Assembly (NCBI GenBank): GCA_903828455.1
Contig: CAIKMJ010000046.1
Coordinates: forward strand, 1-64,000
DNA length: 64,000 nucleotides
DNA from: an uncultured Acidobacteriia bacterium
GTDB lineage: Bacteria > Acidobacteriota > Terriglobia > Bryobacterales > Bryobacteraceae
Reading direction: 5' to 3'
Each line of letters opens with the position of its first letter. Positions within the stretch are counted from its first letter, which is position 1. Of the stretch, positions 28,961 to 36,342 are shown one piece after another. A program made the translations under genes and the position numbers. The notes beneath the pieces were generated by a model. That model saw only the letters and a program-made list of their open reading frames with translations. It was not told the DNA's origin and ran no database searches.

Positions 28961-31210
28961 ATGCTGAAAAGCCTGTTACTGGTGATGATTTTCGCCAGCG
29001 TCTCCTGGTCCCAATCGGTAACGATTGAAAAGGTTGCCAGGCCGCCGAAGCTGGAGGATTTTCTCGGGGGCGGCAACGTGCCCGGTTTCGCCCGAATCAG
29101 CGGTTTCCGCCAGAACAAGCCCGATGACGGGAAACCGGTGAGCCGCGAAACTGTCGCATGGGTCGCCTACGACGACGAAAATTTCTATGCCGCGTTCTTT
29201 TGTAAAGCCGACCCGGCCAGCCTGCGAGCGCACATGGCCAAACGCGACGACATCGAGACCGACGATTTCGTGGGCCTTTTCCTCGACACCTTCCACGACA
29301 AACTGCACAACTTCAGCTTTTTCGTTAATCCGCTGGGCATTCAGGCCGATGAGTTCGGCACCGAAGGGCAGGAAGACGATTACACGTTCGACGCGGTCTG
29401 GAAGTCCGAGGGGCGTATCACTTCCGACGGATACGCCGTTCTCATGGCCATTCCATTTCGCAGCCTGCGCTTTCCGAAGGCGGACATCCAGACGTGGGGC
29501 ATTGGACTGGGCCGGTTCATCCCGGAACTGAGCGAAGACTCCTTCTGGCCGTACAATACGTCGGCCAAGGAAGGCTTTGCGACTCAACTCGGCACGCTGG
29601 AAGGCCTCCGAGGCATTTCCCCGGGGCGGAACGTTCAGTTCATTCCTTACGGTGTATTCGGTGCATCGCACTTCCTCAGCGATCCGGATACCGGTCCGCC
29701 ACAGTTCCGGCAACGGTACGACCACCGCGCCGGGCTCGACGCCAAGATGATTCTGCACGATGCCTTCACGCTGGACGTCACGGTGAATCCCGACTTCAGC
29801 CAGGTGGAATCGGACAGCCCGCAGGTCACAATCGACCAGCGCTTTGAAGTATTCTTTCCTGAAAAGCGGCCTTTCTTTCTGGAGAATGCCAACTATTTCC
29901 ACACACCGGAAATGCTCTTCTTCTCGCGGCGCATTGCCGACCCCGAGTTCGGCGTCCGGCTCACCGGCAGCGCGAATGGCTGGACCGCAGGACTGCTCGC
30001 CATGGACGATCGGGCGCCCGGACAGCAGCCCGGCGCCGCGGAATTTGAGCCCGGAAAGCGCGCTCTGATTGGCGCCGGCCGCCTGCAGCGTGAATTCGGA
30101 AATGAATCGACGGTGGGCGTTCTGTTTACAAACTACGCCTTTGCCGGTAGTGCCGAACGAGTCATTTCGCTCGATACGCGGCTACGTTTGGGATCGAACT
30201 GGGTCTTTACCGGACAGGCCGCGCGCAGCCAGACGAATTATGCCGGCGGAACGCGCCCGCGGGGCTCCCTCGTCCACGGGGAACTGGAGTACGAGGACCT
30301 GCATTTGCAGGTTTCGAGCGCATTCCGCAGCCTCGGCCCCGGTTTCGTCTCCACTTTGTCTTACATTCCGCGCGTGGATATTCGACAGGGCGAGCACTCC
30401 GTGGGCTGGAAATGGCGACCTTCCAGCCGAATTGTGAAATCCTTCGGCCCGGTACTTGAAATGGAGGAAGACTGGGACCACACCGGCGCACTGCAGGACT
30501 GGAGCATTTCTCCCGGCTTTTCCGCCGAACTGATCGGCAACACACGCCTACATGTGGCCCGCGCCGAAGCTCTGGAAGTTTTTCACCATCTGAACTTCCG
30601 CAAGCATTCCACCGACTTCAGCCTCCACAGCGAATTGTCCCGGCTGGTGGAACTGGACTTCAACTTCGGGAGCGGATCGGACGTGAATTACCAGCCGGCC
30701 ACGGGGGTCCAGCCATTTCTCGGATTCGGCCACGAATTATCGGCGCATATCGCGGTGCGGCCTTCGAAGAAGCTTAAGCTCACCGAGTCCTATATTTTCA
30801 GCAACCTCAGCACGCTGGAAAGGTCGCGGATCGCGGCGGAATTCGGAAGCGGCGCCGTGTTCAACAACCACCTGATTCGTTCGCAGCTGAACTATCAATT
30901 CACCCGTGAACTTTCGCTGCGGACCATCATCGATTACAACGGCGTCCTGCCCAACACTTCTCTGATCGACCTCACGCCAGCGAAGAAAGTGACTGCCGAT
31001 TTCCTCCTGACGTGGCTGGCGACCCCGGGCACGGCAATCTATCTGGGCTACACCAATACCCACGAGAACCTTGCGATTTTGCCCGGCGCTTCGCCCGCGC
31101 TTGCCCAGTCTCTGCCGCCGACGCCGGACTACGTGGGCACCATACCCGGACCATCCACCACGACGGGTCGGCAGCTCTTCGTGAAAGTCAGCTACTTGTT
31201 CCGGCGATGA
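28961..31210 (+). CDS. Secreted DUF5916-type beta-barrel protein with N-terminal carbohydrate-binding-like domain
   Basis: A 749-residue protein (ATG 28961) with signal peptide LKSLLLVMIFASVSWSQ. Residues about 20-200 resemble the family 9 carbohydrate-binding / DOMON-like fold seen at the start of DUF5916 proteins: YDDENFYAAFFCKAD and DDFVGLFLDTFHD. The rest is beta-rich with alternating patterns (LDVTVNPDFSQVESDSPQVT, FFPEKRPFFLENA are hallmark DUF5916 phrases) and ends in FVKVSYLFRR, consistent with an outer-membrane barrel. The function of the family is unsettled. It stands alone before the pectin locus and could take part in polymer binding. Confidence 0.85.
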   Translation: MLKSLLLVMIFASVSWSQSVTIEKVARPPKLEDFLGGGNVPGFARISGFRQNKPDDGKPVSRETVAWVAYDDENFYAAFFCKADPASLRAHMAKRDDIETDDFVGLFLDTFHDKLHNFSFFVNPLGIQADEFGTEGQEDDYTFDAVWKSEGRITSDGYAVLMAIPFRSLRFPKADIQTWGIGLGRFIPELSEDSFWPYNTSAKEGFATQLGTLEGLRGISPGRNVQFIPYGVFGASHFLSDPDTGPPQFRQRYDHRAGLDAKMILHDAFTLDVTVNPDFSQVESDSPQVTIDQRFEVFFPEKRPFFLENANYFHTPEMLFFSRRIADPEFGVRLTGSANGWTAGLLAMDDRAPGQQPGAAEFEPGKRALIGAGRLQREFGNESTVGVLFTNYAFAGSAERVISLDTRLRLGSNWVFTGQAARSQTNYAGGTRPRGSLVHGELEYEDLHLQVSSAFRSLGPGFVSTLSYIPRVDIRQGEHSVGWKWRPSSRIVKSFGPVLEMEEDWDHTGALQDWSISPGFSAELIGNTRLHVARAEALEVFHHLNFRKHSTDFSLHSELSRLVELDFNFGSGSDVNYQPATGVQPFLGFGHELSAHIAVRPSKKLKLTESYIFSNLSTLERSRIAAEFGSGAVFNNHLIRSQLNYQFTRELSLRTIIDYNGVLPNTSLIDLTPAKKVTADFLLTWLATPGTAIYLGYTNTHENLAILPGASPALAQSLPPTPDYVGTIPGPSTTTGRQLFVKVSYLFRR

Positions 31211-31241
31211 ACGGCGCGGCGGCGCGCTCGCGCGGTGAAAC

Positions 31242-31769
31242 TCAGTTGCGCGGCGGCAGGCTGCGATCGATCTGCTCCACGACTTCCTCAACGCCTCGAC
31301 CGGCTTCTATCGACAATGCGTCGGCTGGTTCCTCCAGCGCGGCGAACTGGCTGCCAACCAGCGTCGCGGGCATGAAATGCCCTCCGCGCGCCAGCAGTCG
31401 CTCTCGCGACAGGTCCGGACTGATGCGCAGATAGACGAACCGCACGCCGGACGCCGCATCGGGATTTCCCGGCAAAAGCCGCTGCCGGTAACTTTCGCGG
31501 AGAGCGGAACAGGCAACGACAACGTCCTCGCCGGCGGCAAGCTTGTCCGTGATCAGTTCACGCAGGATGTCCAGCCAGGGAGCACGATCATCGTCATTCA
31601 GCGGCTCGCCACGCCGCATTTTTTCGATATTGGCCTGGGGATGATAATCGTCTCCATCGAGGAACGCGCATCCGCGGCGCTCGGCCAGAGCGCGGCCAAT
31701 CGTAGACTTGCCCGAACCGGTGACGCCCATCATGATGACGGCCACCGGTCGCTGGTGAGGCGGGTGCAT
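31242..31769 (-). CDS. gntK: Gluconokinase
   Basis: A 175-residue P-loop kinase that makes 6-phosphogluconate from D-gluconate and ATP. VIMMGVTGSGKSTIGRALAE is Walker A (residues 11-30), followed by FLDGDDYHPQANIEKMRRGE and PLNDDDRAPWLDIL, both diagnostic of the GntK/IdnK family, and FVYLRISPDLSRERLLARGG then HFMPATLVGSQFA. Length is normal. It flanks the galacturonate genes on the opposite strand. Gluconate is the 2-epimer of mannonate, which makes this kinase a logical end point if the LarA homologue at 32780 interconverts them. Confidence 0.93.
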   Translation of the reverse strand: MHPPHQRPVAVIMMGVTGSGKSTIGRALAERRGCAFLDGDDYHPQANIEKMRRGEPLNDDDRAPWLDILRELITDKLAAGEDVVVACSALRESYRQRLLPGNPDAASGVRFVYLRISPDLSRERLLARGGHFMPATLVGSQFAALEEPADALSIEAGRGVEEVVEQIDRSLPPRN

Positions 31770-31810
31770 GAGGATCAGCGGACCATGAATCGCCCCGTCA
31801 AGTCAAGAAT

Positions 31811-31889
31811 TTCAGCCCGGCTACAGAAATTTCAGTCAGGCTACCGGATTTTCAACACCGCTAAAGGTACCGTTCAGGTATTTTGAGGT
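31811..31889 (+). repeat. Degenerate 20-bp-period direct repeats upstream of esterase gene
   Basis: TTCAGCCCGGCTAC (31811), TTCAGTCAGGCTAC (31831) and TTCAACACCGCTAAAG (31851) are spaced exactly 20 bp apart, about two helical turns. The last copy and its 3' flank to 31889 match 29 of 39 positions with 32741-32779 upstream of the LarA homologue. Likely a binding site for a regulator shared by the two genes; inference. Confidence 0.5.
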
Positions 31890-31908
31890 CACTTCGCGGC
31901 ATTGCCGC

Positions 31909-31914
31909 GATAAC
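31909..31914 (+). promoter_or_regulatory. -10-like box of esterase gene
   Basis: GATAAC ends 5 nt before the ATG at 31920. The match is moderate, no -35 is clear, and there is no Shine-Dalgarno sequence. Confidence 0.3.
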
Positions 31915-31919
31915 CTTCC

Positions 31920-32726
31920 ATGGTGGTGTATTTGCGACAACTCCTGCTTGGCGCTTTGGCCGGCGCTGGCATAATGGCGGGGCAAAGCAGCCCGGCGCCG
32001 GTCCGGATTGTTCTCGTCGGCGACTCCACGGTCGCGATAAAGAACGGCTGGGGACCGGGATTCTGCGCTCGTGCGGCGAGCGAAGTCGAGTGCATCAACC
32101 GGGCGCGGAACGGGCGCAGTTCCGGCAGTTATCGCGCCGAAGGGCTGTGGGACAGCGTAATGGAGGAACTTCGCAAACCCGCGGGCAAGACATGGGTCCT
32201 GATCCAGTTCGGGCATAACGACCAACCGGGCAAGCCCGGACGTTCCACCGATTTGAAGACGGAGTTCCCCGCGAATCTGCGCCGGTACGTGGAAGAGGCG
32301 CGCGGGGCCGGCGCGAATCCCGTGCTGGTCACACCCCTGACGCGGCGCACGTTCCGGAATGGCAAGGTCGCTGACGATCTGGGGCCCTGGTCAGATGCGG
32401 CCCGGCGGGTCGCAAAGGAAGCCGGCGTGCCGCTGCTCGATCTGAACGCCGAAAGCCTCGCGGCCGTGCAGACCATGGGTGGCCGCGAAGCCAATACGCT
32501 GGCCATGGCGCCGCCGCCCAAAGTCGTGGAGGATGGGGACCCGGACAATTCCGTTGCCGCGCCCAAAGCGGAGCCGAATACAGCGGAGCCGAACGGCGAG
32601 ACACCACCCGTATTTGACTACACCCACCTCGGGCCGAAGGGTTCGGCATACTTCGGCGCAATGGTGTGGCGCGAACTCACCGCCGCCGTACCTGCCCTGA
32701 TCCCATACCTGAAGCCGCAACACTGA
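31920..32726 (+). CDS. Secreted rhamnogalacturonan-acetylesterase-like SGNH hydrolase
   Basis: A 268-residue GDSL/SGNH esterase with an N-terminal signal peptide (LRQLLLGALAGAGIMAG). Block I is RIVLVGDSTVA with the nucleophilic Ser, block II NRARNGRSSGSY, block III IQFGHNDQPGKPG with the oxyanion Asn, and the catalytic Asp/His pair is in FDYTHLGPKGS. GDST instead of GDSL and the overall layout fit CE12-type rhamnogalacturonan acetylesterases. It would remove acetyl groups from pectin so that GH28 enzymes can reach the backbone. A Pro/Glu-rich insert (about 200-225) interrupts the usual block III-V spacing. It starts the pectin locus. Confidence 0.85.
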   Translation: MVVYLRQLLLGALAGAGIMAGQSSPAPVRIVLVGDSTVAIKNGWGPGFCARAASEVECINRARNGRSSGSYRAEGLWDSVMEELRKPAGKTWVLIQFGHNDQPGKPGRSTDLKTEFPANLRRYVEEARGAGANPVLVTPLTRRTFRNGKVADDLGPWSDAARRVAKEAGVPLLDLNAESLAAVQTMGGREANTLAMAPPPKVVEDGDPDNSVAAPKAEPNTAEPNGETPPVFDYTHLGPKGSAYFGAMVWRELTAAVPALIPYLKPQH

Positions 32727-32740
32727 CGCACGGCAGCGTA

Positions 32741-32779
32741 TTCAGCGCGGCTAAAGCGACCTTTCACCGAATTTGAGGT
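32741..32779 (+). repeat. Copy of the leader motif upstream of LarA homologue
   Basis: TTCAGCGCGGCTAAAG...TTTCA...ATTTGAGG matches 31851-31889 at 29 of 39 positions without gaps. It ends immediately before the GTG at 32780, so TTTGAGG may also serve as the ribosome site here. Confidence 0.5.
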
Positions 32780-34114
32780 GTGATCCGAAGCGCGCTGAGA
32801 TACCCTTTTGAGGGGGCGGATCAGGCTTTGAGCGCTGTCACTTCACCAACGAATTCTTTCGGCGAGGGAGTTGCGGAGGGATTTCTTCCGCAACAACGCA
32901 TCGAATCGCTCGTGCGGGAGGGCCTCGCCGCAATGGACCTCGCCGGCAAACGTGTTCTCGCGGTGATCCCCGACGGCACGCGGACCATGCCGATGCCGCT
33001 GCTCCACACAATTCTGGGACGCGAACTTCATGGGCGTGTCCGGCAACTCGACTATCTGATCGCGACCGGCACCCATACCGCCATGTCGGACGCGCAACTC
33101 AGCCGTCACCTCGGCTGCCAGGTGAGCGGTGGCCGCGCGGGCGACGAGCAGATCTTCAACCATGTGAGCGACGACCCGGCGGCACTGGCAACGCTGGGCG
33201 TCATCCCGGCCGGCGAAATTGCGGCGATCAGCGAGGGTCTGCTCAGTGAGGAAGTCGTCGTCCGGCTCAACCGCGCCATCCTCGATTACGATCACATTCT
33301 GATCTGCGGGCCGGTTTTTCCGCACGAAGTAGCGGGCTTTTCGGGCGGGACGAAATACTTCTTCCCCGGGATCGCCGGGCGCGAAATCATCGACTTCACG
33401 CATTGGCTGGGCGCGCTGGTGACATCGAGCGAAATCATCGGCGTGGCCGACACACCCGTGCGCCGGGTGATCGACCGCGCGGCGGCCATGGTCCCGCGAC
33501 CGCATTCGCTGATTGCGCTGGTGACGCACCACGAGGGAGTCGCCGGCATCTTCTGCGGCGCCACTCACGATGCATGGCGGGCGGCAGCAGAACTTTCGTC
33601 GCGCCGCCACATCGTGCGCGTTGCCGCGCCTGTCCGCCGCATGCTTGCAGTGATGCCGGAAATGTACTCCGATCTCTGGACCGGCGCCAAAGGCATGTAC
33701 AAGAGTGAACCCGCGGTTGCCGATGGCGGTGAGGTGGTCATCTACGCGCCGCACATCAAAAAGGTAAGCGAAGTCCACGGCCATCTGATCGAGGAGATCG
33801 GCTACCACTGCCGCGATTATTTTCTGGGGCAATGGGAAAAGTTCCGCCGCTATCCCGGAGGCGTTCTGGCCCATTCCACCCATGTGAAGGGCAAGGGCAC
33901 CTACGACGCCGCGTCCGGCACAGAGACGCCGCGTATACGTGTGACCCTTGCAACCGGCATACCTGAAGATATGTGCCGGAAGATCAATCTGGGCTACCTG
34001 GATCCGGCAACCGTAAACGCAGATGAGTGGCGCGCCCGCGAGGCAGACGGCTGGCTGGTGGTTCCGAGAGCCGGTGAGATGCTGTACCGCGTTGCGCAAA
34101 AGGAGATTGTTTAA
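32780..34114 (+). CDS. LarA-family nickel-dependent 2-hydroxyacid racemase/epimerase
   Basis: A 444-residue homologue of lactate racemase LarA, whose nickel pincer cofactor abstracts hydride at C2 of a 2-hydroxyacid. The key residues of the family are in place: Asp65 and Arg68 (PDGTRTMP), His99 (ATGTHTAM), His182 and Lys192 (PHEVAGFSGGTK; the Lys binds the cofactor), His208 (DFTHWLG, exactly 16 after the Lys), and Lys304 (WTGAKGM). The position of the LarA substrate Gln before that Lys is Thr301. LarA superfamily members are known for lactate, malate, phenyllactate and gluconate. Its stop overlaps the SDR start by one base and uxaC follows, so a sugar acid such as mannonate/gluconate is the likely substrate. 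LarBCE cofactor genes are not in the window. Confidence 0.9.
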   Translation: MIRSALRYPFEGADQALSAVTSPTNSFGEGVAEGFLPQQRIESLVREGLAAMDLAGKRVLAVIPDGTRTMPMPLLHTILGRELHGRVRQLDYLIATGTHTAMSDAQLSRHLGCQVSGGRAGDEQIFNHVSDDPAALATLGVIPAGEIAAISEGLLSEEVVVRLNRAILDYDHILICGPVFPHEVAGFSGGTKYFFPGIAGREIIDFTHWLGALVTSSEIIGVADTPVRRVIDRAAAMVPRPHSLIALVTHHEGVAGIFCGATHDAWRAAAELSSRRHIVRVAAPVRRMLAVMPEMYSDLWTGAKGMYKSEPAVADGGEVVIYAPHIKKVSEVHGHLIEEIGYHCRDYFLGQWEKFRRYPGGVLAHSTHVKGKGTYDAASGTETPRIRVTLATGIPEDMCRKINLGYLDPATVNADEWRAREADGWLVVPRAGEMLYRVAQKEIV

Positions 34115-34887
34115 TGTTCAAGCCGCTGGATTTGACAGGCAGGGTTGCGGTGGTGATGGGTGGCACGTCTGGAATCGGCAGTGCGCTCTCGGTGGGACTG
34201 GCTGAGGCGGGCGCCGATGTGGTGGCCTGCTCGCGCCGGGTCGATGCGGTCGAACAGACGGCTCTGGCCATCGAACAGCGCGGGCGCCGCACTTTACGGA
34301 TCACGGCGGATGTCGCCGACCGCGGTTCTCTGACGGCGGCACGCGATGCCATCCTCGCGAAAATGGGCCACGTCGATATCCTGATCAACTGCGCGGGGCG
34401 AATCAAGCGGACCCCGGCGCTCGAACTGCCGGAAGAAGAGTGGGACGCGATCCTCGAAACGAATCTGACCGGCACACTTCGTTCCTGTCAGGTCTTCGCG
34501 CCGGCGATGATCGAGCAAAAGTGGGGCCGGATTGTGAACATCGCCTCGCTCAATTCGTTTGCGGCATTTTACGAAGTCGCGGCGTACTCGGCGAGCAAGG
34601 CGGGAGTCGCCGGTTTGACTCGCTCGCTGGCGATCGAATGGGGCCGCCACGGAGTGAACGTGAACGCCATCGCACCGGGGGTCTTCCGCACAGCGCTGAA
34701 CGAAGCACTGCTGGACGGTACGGAACGCGGCAAAGAACTGTTGATGCGAACTCCGCTGAAACGCTTTGGCCGAATCGAAGAGCTGGCCGGAGCCGCGGTA
34801 TTTCTTTCGTCGGAAGCGGCGAGCTTCGTGAACGGCGAAGTGCTGGTGGTCGACGGCGGCTTCCTGGCGAGCGGCGTAAATCAATGA
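34114..34887 (+). CDS. SDR-family oxidoreductase, probable fructuronate reductase (UxuB role)
   Basis: A 257-residue classical short-chain dehydrogenase/reductase. MGGTSGIGSA (residues 15-24) is the NAD(P)-binding loop, INCAG is at 91-95, and the catalytic Ser145, Tyr158 and Lys162 lie in NIASLNSF and AYSASKAG. Its length and C-terminal SFVNGEVLVVDGGFLASG are typical. SDR enzymes are used as D-mannonate oxidoreductase (UxuB) in Bacillus and as KduD in unsaturated-uronate pathways. Overlap with the LarA homologue (1 bp) and uxaC (4 bp) favours reduction of fructuronate to mannonate here; the locus has hydrolases, not lyases, so KduD is less likely. Confidence 0.85.
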   Translation: MFKPLDLTGRVAVVMGGTSGIGSALSVGLAEAGADVVACSRRVDAVEQTALAIEQRGRRTLRITADVADRGSLTAARDAILAKMGHVDILINCAGRIKRTPALELPEEEWDAILETNLTGTLRSCQVFAPAMIEQKWGRIVNIASLNSFAAFYEVAAYSASKAGVAGLTRSLAIEWGRHGVNVNAIAPGVFRTALNEALLDGTERGKELLMRTPLKRFGRIEELAGAAVFLSSEAASFVNGEVLVVDGGFLASGVNQ

Positions 34888-36311
34888 GCACCTTTCTCAC
34901 CGATGATTTTTTGCTGGAAACAGATACGGCGCGGGAACTCTATCACTCCTTCGCAAAAGATCTGCCGATCATCGACTATCACTGCCATCTTTCTCCGGAA
35001 CTGATGGCGGCCGATCATCGCTTCCGCTCCATCACGGAAATCTGGCTGGAAGGCGATCACTATAAGTGGCGCGCCATGCGTGCCTGCGGCGTTTCCGAAC
35101 GCCTGATCACCGGCAACGCTTCGGATTTCGAAAAATTCGAGGCCTGGGCACGCACTGTGCCGGCCACGCTCGCCAACCCGCTCTATCACTGGACGGCGAT
35201 GGAACTGAAGCGCCCGTTCGGCATTTCGGAGGCGCTTTCTCCAGCGACCGCGCGCGACATCTTCGATCGCTGCAACGAACAACTGACCGGTGGCGATCTG
35301 ACGACGATGGGCATTCTGCGCTCGTTCCGCGTGGCCGTCGTGTGCACGACAGACGACCCGGCCGATTCGCTGGAAGCCCATCGCCAACTGGCATTGCGGC
35401 CCGATCCCGTGACGCGCGTGTACCCGACGTGGCGACCGGACAAAGCTCTGGGCGTGGACAACGTCGTTGCCTGGAACGACTGGGTTGACCGGTTGGCCGC
35501 GGTTGCCAACAACGCCGTCGACAGCTGGGATGCGCTGCTTTCCGTCCTCGATCAGCGCCACGCGGAATTTCACAGGCTGGGCTGCCGGGCCTCCGACCAT
35601 GGCCTCAACCGAATGCACTCAGCACCCTTCACTGATGCCGAAGCGTCGACGATCTTCAGCAGGCTGCGTGCGGGGAAGGCGGTCAGCGCAGTGGAGGCGG
35701 AAGTGTTCCGCTCCGCGCTGCTCCATCGTATGGCGATTCTGGATCATGCCCGCGGCTGGGCGCAACAGTTTCACCTCGGCGCGCTGCGCAATACCAATAC
35801 GCGGATGCGAGGGCTGCTGGGTCCGGATACCGGCTACGACGCGATCGGCGATTTCGATCAGGCGGAACCGCTGGTGCGCTTTCTGGATAACCTGGACGCG
35901 ACCGACCAGTTGGCAAAGACGATTTTGTACAACCTGAATCCGGCGTGGAACCCCGTGTTCGCCACCATAGCCGGATGTTTTAACGACGGCGTGACGGCCG
36001 GCAAGATGCAGTTCGGCGCGGCGTGGTGGTTTCTCGATCAACTCGACGGCATGGAAGCACAGATGCGCACATTGGCAAGCGTGGGGCTGCTCTCGCAATT
36101 CGTCGGTATGGTGACGGATTCCCGCAGCTTCCTTTCGTTCCCGCGCCATGAATATTTCCGGCGGCTGCTCTGCCAGATGCTGGGAGAAGAAGTGCGGCGG
36201 GGGCGTCTGCCACAGGACGTGGAGTCCCTCGGGGCCCTGGTGACTGATATCTGCTGCCGGAACGCGCTGAACTACTTCGGGTTTACTCCCGGCGAAGCAG
36301 TTCGGCGGTAA
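34884..36311 (+). CDS. uxaC: Glucuronate/galacturonate isomerase
   Basis: A 475-residue uronate isomerase that converts D-galacturonate to D-tagaturonate and D-glucuronate to D-fructuronate. The metal-binding DYHCHLSPE (His33, His35) is at the usual place, followed by ITEIWLEGDHYKWRAMRACG and later FHLGALRNTNTRMRG, TILYNLNPAWN and FVGMVTDSRSFLSFPRHEYF. The ATG overlaps the SDR stop by 4 bp; the frame is open further upstream but that stretch is antisense-like noise within the SDR gene. The last three codons and stop lie in a perfect stem-loop. Confidence 0.96.
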   Translation: MSTFLTDDFLLETDTARELYHSFAKDLPIIDYHCHLSPELMAADHRFRSITEIWLEGDHYKWRAMRACGVSERLITGNASDFEKFEAWARTVPATLANPLYHWTAMELKRPFGISEALSPATARDIFDRCNEQLTGGDLTTMGILRSFRVAVVCTTDDPADSLEAHRQLALRPDPVTRVYPTWRPDKALGVDNVVAWNDWVDRLAAVANNAVDSWDALLSVLDQRHAEFHRLGCRASDHGLNRMHSAPFTDAEASTIFSRLRAGKAVSAVEAEVFRSALLHRMAILDHARGWAQQFHLGALRNTNTRMRGLLGPDTGYDAIGDFDQAEPLVRFLDNLDATDQLAKTILYNLNPAWNPVFATIAGCFNDGVTAGKMQFGAAWWFLDQLDGMEAQMRTLASVGLLSQFVGMVTDSRSFLSFPRHEYFRRLLCQMLGEEVRRGRLPQDVESLGALVTDICCRNALNYFGFTPGEAVRR

Positions 36312-36320
36312 CCGAACTGC
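36297..36320. terminator. Stem-loop at the uxaC stop codon
   Basis: GCAGTTCGG and CCGAACTGC form a perfect 9-bp stem with the loop CGGTAA containing the uxaC stop codon. It separates the convergent uxaC and TonB-receptor genes. No T-tract follows on either side, so termination is possible but not certain. Confidence 0.4.
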
Positions 36321-36342
36321 CCCTCCTCCGAGAAAGCCGTCT

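Noticed and set aside
31811-31889. CRISPR-like short direct repeats
   Set aside because: Only three degenerate copies of about 15 bp without unique spacers of CRISPR length; a regulatory repeat fits better.
34440-34883. N-terminal extension of uxaC by 148 codons
   Set aside because: UxaC proteins begin near MSTFLTDDFLLE; the extension is the SDR gene read in another frame.
34114-34887. KduD (unsaturated uronate pathway) as the SDR function
   Set aside because: No pectate lyase, KduI or KdgF is present; the locus has hydrolases that release saturated galacturonate. Not excluded by sequence, only less likely.
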